This document shows, piece by piece, positions 56,425-64,000 of a DNA stretch of 64,000 bases; within the stretch, counting starts at the first letter, position 1; every line of letters begins with the position of its first letter. The position numbers and the translations under genes are program-made. A model generated the notes under the pieces. It did no database searches, had not been told where the DNA came from, and was given only the letters and a program-made list of their open reading frames with translations. The stretch comes from Stropharia rugosoannulata (lineage: Eukaryota > Basidiomycota > Agaricomycetes > Agaricales > Strophariaceae), in contig JANCIK010000013.1 of the NCBI GenBank assembly GCA_028532985.1, positions 2,480,001-2,544,000 on the forward strand, written 5' to 3'.

Positions 56425-58401
56425 ATGTCAAGAACGCATTCTATCCTTCGTCGTTCAACGGCAACAACTGACAATCCTCCTTTTGTCCCTTCTCCTCAAT
56501 GGCTCTCGGACTCTCCTGCTCGCCCTGCAACGTCAGGACATGGAACACCTGCAATGCCATCCCCTGACCGCATCGGCCAGCCTACACCACGTGTATCTAG
56601 CATGCCTTTGAGCCCTCAGGCCCAGGAGCCACGGGCTTTTTTGCGTTCACCTATACCGCCGCCTCCGCCTAATCTCTATCAAGGGGGAACATCAGCATTT
56701 AACGTAGACCCTGGCGTACCATTTCTCGCTACTGCTGGGTCACATTCAGAAGAAGGATCTGACGGCGGTTCCTTTCCTGTGTCGCCCACTCCGAAACAAA
56801 AGCTTGCAAATGGGATTGTAGGCGGTTTGAAACGGGCTGTGGGATCTCTTAAGAAGACGACCACTAGTAGGAGCCATAGTGTGAAAGAGCCTGGGACACC
56901 TTACCCTCCGCCGCCTCATGGCCAACTGCGCGACTCGGGATACGGGGAGCCATCACAAAATCTAACAAATGGGGTCTACTACCCCGATACTCAATCGGTT
57001 GATCCCTATATACCTGGGGAGTCAGAGGTGTATATCATTCCTAGGTCCCCCGACACTCCCGCGTACAATGAGCCTGACGCTGAATATATCCCAAGCGGAA
57101 CACCAAGCCAAGGGCATGGATATCCTGTCTATCCTGATCAAGATTATACAGACCCACAATACTATAGCCCAGTATCAGCACGCTCTTTCCATGTACAAAC
57201 GCCCGGCCAACTTATGCCTCCAACAGGTCACTTCTCCCCCATATCCGCCACCCCGGATTACGGGCCCGACTACGCGCAGATGGAAGAAACGACACCTCCA
57301 CCGTCCGAGATTTCTTTTAATACATATATGTGGCGGCTTCAGCGATTCATAGGAAATGTGGCCTCACTTCCTTGGGTCAATTCTGACAGGCCTACGGTGG
57401 ATTACTACCCGGAACGCTCCAAAAGGCGTGACGAGCCAAAGCATGCCCCCAAAATTGTGTGGCGCGCGGCGGACTACGCTAAGCCCTCTTTCAAGATATC
57501 CAAAGTCGCGGTAATAGCGGAAGAAGGGAGCGAAGCGGGCACATGGGACTCGTACGACGACTTCCGGCACGAACGAGAGGAAGTCAAAGTGCCAGTAATT
57601 GCCATCATCCCTCACAAGGGATCGCAGGTCGACCTTGGGGAGGAGTTTGGCGAGCCTCCACCAGTCTCTGCCGTACAGACCACCTACACGCCTCGCTGGA
57701 AGGAGCAGAGTTTGTACGAACCCGTCACACCTGCAAGAACGGCCAGTGTGAAGCTTCCGATGTCTAGGCCGGCGACCCCAAACCAACCGCTACAATTGCT
57801 CCCACAAGACAGCGTATTAACTCCCATTGCGCATCCCCAGCCGAGATATAGCGCAGGGAAGCCCTTTCAGCCCCCACCATTGTCGCAAACGAATCCGCCA
57901 ACACCCCGTGCAGCATCTCGTGCGTCGTCCCGCGGGAACGGGTACGCTCTCTACGACCCTCCGCTGAAGCAAAAGGGGAGAGCTAGCCCGGCCTCCGCCC
58001 GTTCGTCGCGGCGTAGCATGAGCGATTACCAGCCGTCCTCAGTGCGCGCGGCCTCTATTCGGACCGCTCCCGACGAATATATCAGGCACCCTGTTTCACA
58101 GCGGCGATCACAGAGCGGGCACACATATACTTCTCCCTCGCCTCGTGGCCCTCCACGCAGCTCGTCGCGTTCAGGATCGGGCTCGGGGCCGCGTCCGGAC
58201 TGGGAGGACTATGTAGTCAGGCGTACAGGATATGTTCCTTATAACGAAGCACCCAGACAGGCCCCTTATTCTCATGGCAGCGCCGGGTCACGGTCAGGCG
58301 CTAACACCCCCAGAGTGGTAACACCTGTAATTGCACATTTGAGGACAGAATCCGCAGGCGACTCCAAGACACCTTCTATAGCGTCGCTCCCATATATCTA
58401 G
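56425..58401 (+). CDS. Large intrinsically disordered protein
   Basis: Intronless open frame of 658 residues, rich in Pro, Ser, Tyr and Arg. Tyr/Pro-rich repeats of the kind DYTDPQYYSPV fill the middle. One probably ordered stretch lies at about residues 292-375 (EISFNTYMWRLQRFIGNVAS, LPWVNSDRPTVDYYPE, KIVWRAADYAKPSFKISKVA). The rest has many SP/TP and RRSxS contexts. Seven prolines in a row near residue 76 could bind SH3 or WW domains. No signal peptide, membrane segment or known domain. The start is the first ATG after an AT-rich leader. Confidence 0.75.
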   Translation: MSRTHSILRRSTATTDNPPFVPSPQWLSDSPARPATSGHGTPAMPSPDRIGQPTPRVSSMPLSPQAQEPRAFLRSPIPPPPPNLYQGGTSAFNVDPGVPFLATAGSHSEEGSDGGSFPVSPTPKQKLANGIVGGLKRAVGSLKKTTTSRSHSVKEPGTPYPPPPHGQLRDSGYGEPSQNLTNGVYYPDTQSVDPYIPGESEVYIIPRSPDTPAYNEPDAEYIPSGTPSQGHGYPVYPDQDYTDPQYYSPVSARSFHVQTPGQLMPPTGHFSPISATPDYGPDYAQMEETTPPPSEISFNTYMWRLQRFIGNVASLPWVNSDRPTVDYYPERSKRRDEPKHAPKIVWRAADYAKPSFKISKVAVIAEEGSEAGTWDSYDDFRHEREEVKVPVIAIIPHKGSQVDLGEEFGEPPPVSAVQTTYTPRWKEQSLYEPVTPARTASVKLPMSRPATPNQPLQLLPQDSVLTPIAHPQPRYSAGKPFQPPPLSQTNPPTPRAASRASSRGNGYALYDPPLKQKGRASPASARSSRRSMSDYQPSSVRAASIRTAPDEYIRHPVSQRRSQSGHTYTSPSPRGPPRSSSRSGSGSGPRPDWEDYVVRRTGYVPYNEAPRQAPYSHGSAGSRSGANTPRVVTPVIAHLRTESAGDSKTPSIASLPYI

Positions 58402-58794
58402 TGGTGCTCCCCTTTCATTGTATCTTTTCCTTACTGGTGGGCCTGCGGTCTGAATTACTGTTCTTCTGTTGCTGTTGTCTCCCGTTGTTGCGGTGTGTGT
58501 TGTAAATGATGTTCATGGAATTGTAATAATTATGTCTAATCGACTTCAGCTTCTTGATTGACTGTCGTATGCCCCGTTTATACACAGCCAGTTCTGTTTA
58601 GTTCTTGATACTCATCCGACAATGTGATAGACTGGAAATCAAGCAAACATGGATTCAAACCGCCTTTTCGTTCGCACTAGGGATGGGAGCTACATAATTG
58701 TACCATACGTATCCCATTCTGGCATAGTATCATCCAGCAATTCTCCATCTATTATAGGTGCTTATTACATGTTAGAATGATCCATTTGCAGGAC
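58402..58794. other. Intergenic, convergent 3' ends
   Basis: T-rich start after the plus-strand stop; nothing else recognised. Confidence 0.55.
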
Positions 58795-59418
58795 TCAATC
58801 AACTATTGTGATACTATTGATGGCCGTAACGCGTCTGGGATCAATATTCTTTCCACCATAAGGAGGAACGACAATGCTTGGGTCGATTTCAACGCTGACA
58901 TTCGGGTGATAAGTAACCAATGTCAATTGAACTCAAGAGTATGAAAGTAACGTACAGGACATTGTTGGAGGAGGTTTCAATGAGGGACCTGTTTGCATAA
59001 ATGTTCCTCGAAATCAAGGTCAGACCCACTAAGCCAGCCTGGTATCGCAGAGTTTTAAATTGGTGTACATCTCGACTTTTGAAACTAGTGGACTTACTTG
59101 AATAGGTCCATTATTCAGAGGGAAGGCAATTGCTGAGATAAAAGTCGTAAAGTTGCTGGTATTAATGCGTCCGGGCTGGTTCTCTGCAAAGTCCTGAAGG
59201 AACGCATCGCGCGAGACTTGCGCTCCGTTGACGATTATGCTCACGTTTTGCGAGATGAATGCGTCGGCGGCGGCGTGCAAGGCGGCGAGCGTTGGTGCCT
59301 TGGTGAGCTCGGTACTAGCATTCTCTGCAAACTCTGTGAGGGAAGGCAGCCCGGTTGCGCGGACGGTGCAGACTGCTGCAAGAGACGTGATAAAGAGGCG
59401 GGCGAAGGAGTTGAGCAT
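58795..59418 (-). CDS. Small secreted protein, uncharacterised
   Basis: Three exons (59418-59098, 59038-58956, 58894-58795) encode 167 residues. The signal peptide is MLNSFARLFITSLAAVCTVR. The mature part has two NxS/T-like sites near NVSIIVNG and NTSNFTTFISAIAF, and the reconstructed centre reads PIQAGLVGLTLISRNIYANR, then IDPSIVVPPYGGKNIDPRR near the end. The ATG at 59418 was preferred over an earlier in-frame non-ATG start. The acceptor CCAG before 59038 is the only one keeping frame with the next exon. Probably extracellular; no family recognised, though the layout recalls SnoaL/NTF2-like small secreted proteins. Confidence 0.65.
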
Positions 59419-60161
59419 AGTACAACGTGTCAATAACGGTGAAAGCAACAGTAAGAGTCGAAAGACGATTATGATTAATTATTTCGGCAAGAACTAGCCT
59501 TTTATACACTTTCTGCCGTCAGAAGAGATTCCATACTTCGCATCCGATTTGCAACCATTAAACCAGGATTCCCTATCAGATTTCTGCCGGGAAGTTTCTG
59601 CTTCTCCATTCTGGCCTTCGAAGGTAAGCATCGGTGTCTCTGAGACGTTACAAGTTCATTCTGAATCAGACAATGACGCACAAAGTCTCCATCAGGGCGT
59701 ACATAGATGCATTTACTCCCACGTAGTATTATCATGCCATGAAGACGTTTGAAATTGGATGCCGAATCCAATGAATCTTATAAGCAAAATTAAATGTTCA
59801 ACTACATGGTGATGCTGCGGCTCTGTTATTTTCATGCTCTTATGAAGAGATTCATGCCTCTGAGTCTGATGTCCCTGCGTTATTAGTTATCATGGGGCTT
59901 AGGACACTGACATATCAATGATATTGGTGACTGCTGGAGAGAAAAGTTCTCTAACTTTCTATCCCTGAATCAAAGCGAGATGATCATGTTTTTTCGCCTT
60001 TGTCATTGCCAATTAATTGGTACGGCTTCAAATTCTATTAAGGCTTGACGAGTGCCTGCTAAAAACTCATTTCCTTGACAAAAACTACTGGAAGGACCTA
60101 CGTAATCGTTTACATTAAACAAACAAAACACTGTCATCTGAATCAGAAGATCGGATACATT
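59419..60161. other. Intergenic
   Basis: Promoter of the small secreted protein gene (minus) and 3' flank of the dehydrogenase gene. Nothing else recognised. Confidence 0.55.
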
Positions 60162-61515
60162 TTAAATTCCCAGCTCATTCAAAAGAGTCTCGGTTGTTTC
60201 ATACAATTCTCTGGCTAGCCTTTCACTCTGTGCAGATGCAGAAGGGATGCTAATAGTGCGGACTGGAACGAGATATGCTCCCTTGAAAGATGATTTGTTT
60301 GCTGCGACTTCCTTTCCAGCCGCGGCGAAGGCGGAAGTCATCGCACCCTCATTCCAAGAGGACACAAAGAAAAGCGGTTGGATGTAGGCAACAGCAAACC
60401 GCCCGATGTATGGGATACTTCTGAACCACCTGGATGACGCCTCCGTTACCACAGCCCCAGGATGGAGCGATATGCAAAGAATCGGCACGCTAGCCTTGTC
60501 GAGCCGTCGTTGGAGCTCCTTAGTATGTAGTATGTTTGCTAATTTGGTATGACCTTTAAGATACTAGTTAGTAGTCGATTGAAGGGCGAAGGACGTGAAA
60601 AGGTCCCATACTATACATATTGAACCAACCATTGAAGTTATTTCCATAATCCTTATTCAAAGCATCTTTTCCGACAAATGTTTCAGGGCTGACTTTATCA
60701 TGGGCGCTGGAAGAAAGCTATAAAAGATCTCGTCAAATTAATCGCCTTCTCAGCTGGAAAAGAATTCAACCTACGTTGACAATTCTAACATCAGAGTTAT
60801 CCGCTAGAGCTGTTGACTTCAAAAGCGGTAAGAGTGTCTGCGTAAACACAAAGTGACCAACATAACTTTTTGAGGTGCTCTTTTAGCGTGCATCGACGAC
60901 GATGAAGAAGATGTACACCCACTTGGTGGCCACAATATTATATAGCCCTTCGTCAGTGGTGTGAAATGGACCAGTAGCGCCACTGTGATTATCAGATGCC
61001 ACTTCTGTTCATGTTTTTCGTAATCGGACATACGCTGCCGCATTATTAACTTCGTGAAGTTTCTTTGAGTGATAAATCATCAATGTTATATATGTTGCAA
61101 GCTCACCAAGGATATCCAACCGGGATTCTATCTGCATAAAATCTTGTGCCGCTCGTTTGGTGTCGCGCAGATTTTCAAGGTCAACCTTGAGTGCACATAG
61201 AGTACCATCATTTATGCCTTCTGACTTCAATTGCTGGATGGCTGCTGCAATGCGTTCTTCGTTCCGGCTCGCTATGTATACCTGTTCGGAGAAGTTTGTT
61301 AGACTTCAAGGGATAAGAGGTACATTCGTTACCTTTGCTCCCTTCCGTACAAGGTATTGCACGGTTCCATATCCAATTCCGGTGCTTTAAGAACGTGAAA
61401 GACTTGGCATGTAATGTGCGTGAAAGACCTACTTTCCACCTGTCACAATCACTACTTTTCCATGTAAATCCACCAGGTCGGCTTCTGTGATCCCTTTCCC
61501 GATTCGGGATGTCAT
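60162..61515 (-). CDS. Short-chain dehydrogenase/reductase
   Basis: NAD(P)-dependent oxidoreductase of the SDR family, near retinol-dehydrogenase/WWOX-like members. Eight exons (61515-61433, 61384-61333, 61281-61107, 61049-61034, 60982-60917, 60865-60775, 60717-60612, 60553-60162) encode 326 residues. Motifs are complete: cofactor loop TGGNTGIG (residues 25-32), VNNAA (about 104-108), VRIVNLSSSAHD with the catalytic Ser, and YSHTK (Tyr196, Lys200), then SLHPGAVVTE. The exon-7 donor at 60611 was chosen because it restores the YxxxK pair. Exon 4 is only 16 nt. Substrate unknown; such enzymes are numerous in mushrooms. Confidence 0.87.
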
Positions 61516-62211
61516 CGTAACTCTTTTGAAAGAGACTGCGAGGTGGCAAAAGGTTGCTTAAAGGACGGGTCTACGGTGAGCTGTATAATGAGAAGAGCAG
61601 ACCGTGGGTGGGAGTGATATTGCCGACCAGCATCATGTTACATCTATTTTCATGCTGGTTTGTAAGTGATTATTGTTGTAACTTTCTTGGTAAGGAGAAA
61701 AGTATTGAAACTTAGGCCTGAGGCCCTGAGACCCGTACTTATTCCCAGATGGTAGCAAAACTTGCGACAGTCATGACGCTAATACGGAATCTTGCTACGG
61801 ATTGCTTAACTCCATTTGGTGACCTGAGTTGACACTGTATCCACTGCAGTTATATGTAGGGAGGGAAGACAGAGAATGAATGTAGTTGGTATTGATGGAC
61901 TTGCCTGACCCCGGGAGGTATGACGAAAAGTACTTGCCTTGTCTGGATAGGATTTGCTATACGCAAATACCTACATGTTAGTCAACCCAGAAGATAAGTC
62001 CGGTAGAATACAGCAAATGGTGAATCCGTCTTGCTGATATAGTTTCGACGTTTCGATCCGGGTATTTTCGACAGCCCCGATGCGCGGTGGATCGGGAGTC
62101 GGAGAGATTAGAAATGTCTTATAATATTATACATTTGTCGCATCCTACAAGTCGGATTACAAGAGTGATGACCCGCGAGAAGGAGCGCATTCACGGTTCA
62201 ACTAAACCACC
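61516..62211. other. Promoter region of the dehydrogenase gene
   Basis: Between two minus-strand genes. No coding evidence. Confidence 0.55.
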
Positions 62212-64000
62212 CTATGTAATAGCTAAAATAAACCCAGTTAGTTGAATAATGATATTCAGATGGGAAGGATGGGGATGCCAGACTTTGGCTTCCCTGTCCC
62301 GCCGCTGTAAAAACCACGTACTGTATTTAGGACCTCCCCCACCCTCCGGTACTGTCCATGTAATATCTTGCGTCGGGACCTTGATATCGCACAGCTTGCA
62401 GTGAATGCAATTCTATTCACGAGTAACATGATCAGCAACCCAAACTACTTCAGAGCAGCAGAATTTGCCCACCTGTGAATTGATCACCAGCTTATGCCCC
62501 TTCCATGTCTCCTCGCCCTCAGCGCCATCCTCTTGCACATACTCGTAAACGCCCGCTGGGCACGCACGGCCCAAGAGGCCTGCATACTGATCAACATTCG
62601 TCTGCACATGGTCTCTCCTGGTCTTCGCCTCCTCTTCTACCCATTGCTTTCCTTCAGAGTCTTCCATCCCATTCTCGTTCACTTGCGCAGAAGCCACATT
62701 GCGCACGGCAGAGGCGCCCGCACCAGTCGCAGGGTCGATGTAGGTCGGGCGATCGGCCACAGCGGAAGTCCCGGTACGCTCACTATATGCTTTAGTCTTC
62801 ACCACGCGCAGATGCACGGGCTGGTCCTCCGCGTGGTTAGTCCCCGTAAGCGAAACACTTGTCATAAGATCCGTGGAAAGAGGCGCCTCGAACGGTGGGT
62901 ACTCAATGGGCTTATGCAGGTGCGCAGGCTCGGTATGCGAGGCATCGTAAGTCGCCGTAGAATTGTTCTACAGGTTAGTAAGCACAGTGCAGTAGCGGTG
63001 AAGGAGAAATGAGCTGACCCCCTTGGATCCGATACCGAAAGTCCACCAGCCTCTCCCCTTGAGGAATAAACTGTCGATACCAGAGTATACCACTCCGCCC
63101 CATAACCCTAAAGACGTGTTGAACGAAGGTCTCAGATTCCTAACCTCCCAGAGGTCGGAATGCACCCAAGACTTATGTAGCGCAGTGTCATAAGCAGAAA
63201 GATCTGCTGCAGGCCCCTCACCATCTTGGGATGCGGTCTCCAGGGCACTGCAAGACGCGGTTCAGTAACGAATTCGTTGTGATTCAGTATCACTTACTCG
63301 ACGACTGCTTCTGCAGCAACCATCCCGCTCTTCATAGCATTGTGCGTCCCCTTGATCTTTGCAATGTTGACAAAACCGGCGCTGCAACCGATGAGCGCGC
63401 CACCAGGGAAATTTAGTTTAGGTATACTTTGCAGACCGCCTTCGGTGAGTGTTCGCGCGGCATATGCAAGTCGCTCCGGTGCGACACCGGACTCGGAAGG
63501 AGAAAGAAGGGAACGGAAGTACGGGTGGTGTTTCATGCGCTATTTTAATATGTGAATGAACAGACAGAATCAGCAACATAGAAAACCATACCTGGAATTC
63601 ACGGTAGGGACTCAAGTATGGGTTTTTGTAGTCTAGACCTATTACGAGTCCTAGACTGACGAGTCCACCATCCATGTGGTATACCCAACCCCCACCATAT
63701 ACATCACTGGAAAGCGGCCATCCCATCGTGTGCACGACCTCGCCAGGGTTGTGCTTCTCAGGAGCGACGCGCCAAACCTCCTTCAACCCTAGTGCATAGG
63801 TTTGTGGCGCGCTCTCTTTACGCAAATCGTATTGAGCAATTGCTTGCTTGGACAATGATCCATGGGCGCCTTCGGCTAGGAGAGTGACCTTGGATTTGAA
63901 CGTCATACCAGGCTCATACGAGCTCTTCGTCGTGAAGTCGCGTGACAGTCCAACGTCTCCTGTCCGGATGCCTCTGACGCTCTTCACCTTACGACCCCAG
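62212..64000 (-). CDS. Electron transfer flavoprotein-ubiquinone oxidoreductase (5' partial)
   Basis: Inner-mitochondrial-membrane enzyme that passes electrons from ETF (fatty-acid and amino-acid oxidation) to ubiquinone. The N-terminal FAD part lies beyond the right edge. Exons seen: 64000-63592, 63539-63298, 63247-63019, 62967-62473, 62412-62322 and 62222-62212. Diagnostic blocks are [71 protein letters not shown] and [11 protein letters not shown]. The C-terminal 4Fe-4S cysteines are present ([23 protein letters not shown]), followed by GGGGPKY. The last 99-nt intron and 11-nt exon (ending YTIT) are inferred from family C-termini; reading through instead adds about 30 unrelated residues. 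An insertion rich in charged residues lies between DQPVHL and the first cysteine. Confidence 0.93.

Noticed and set aside
1..64000. CRISPR arrays, bacterial operons or phage genes
   Set aside because: No regularly spaced repeats and all genes are eukaryotic with introns.

Overview
This window reads as nuclear DNA of a filamentous basidiomycete, most likely an Agaricomycete plant-litter or wood decayer. The signs are many short introns (about 47-76 nt, GT-AG with a few GC-AG) in almost every gene, a GH7 cellobiohydrolase with a fungal CBM1, a secreted GH31 alpha-glucosidase, KRE9-like GPI-anchored wall proteins, small secreted proteins, a TPR-CHAT protein, and Helitron, LTR and MITE remnants. 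Gene models below were built by hand from reading-frame continuity across splice sites, so they are predictions without transcript support.

Layout: 1-162, 3' end of a GPI-anchored Ser/Ala/Thr-rich protein. 1094-5175, secreted GH31 enzyme in 22 exons. 5804-6552, cupin protein A. 7211-9898 (minus), tandem pair of KRE9-like GPI proteins. 10941-12346 (minus), acidic unknown protein. 13077-13909 (minus), ankyrin protein. 14225-14943, MITE-like element with perfect 59-bp inverted ends. 15566-16129, small secreted protein. 17341-18064, cupin protein B, a paralogue of A. 18407-19229 (minus), acidic unknown. 20726-22390, bHLH regulator. 24550-25428, disordered protein. 26466-27665 (minus), unknown. 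28076-29742 (minus), Cel7 cellobiohydrolase, divergent from an MFS monocarboxylate-type transporter at 33075-35170. 37795-38159, small Cys/His-rich protein. 39892-43645, CSE1/exportin-2. 44553-45137 (minus), four-TM protein. 46219-48946 (minus), TPR-CHAT protease-like protein. 49331-49979 (minus), dead Helitron/PIF1 helicase fragment. 50412-51032, frameshifted paralogue of the four-TM protein. 52601-54688, second member of the disordered family seen at 24.5 kb. 55085-55662, solo LTR with target-site duplication. 56425-58401, large disordered protein. 58795-59418 (minus), small secreted protein. 60162-61515 (minus), short-chain dehydrogenase. 62212-64000 (minus), ETF-ubiquinone oxidoreductase, 5' end outside.

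The most striking pattern is intra-window duplication: two cupin genes, two KRE9-like genes, two four-TM genes and two members of an uncharacterised disordered family sharing an ITPPF-type block. Functionally the window mixes housekeeping (CSE1, ETF-QO), carbohydrate breakdown (GH31, Cel7) with a possible product-uptake transporter, cell-wall or secreted proteins, and a candidate cell-death or self-recognition locus: a TPR-CHAT gene flanked by inverted four-TM paralogues. I see no tRNA, rRNA or CRISPR array.
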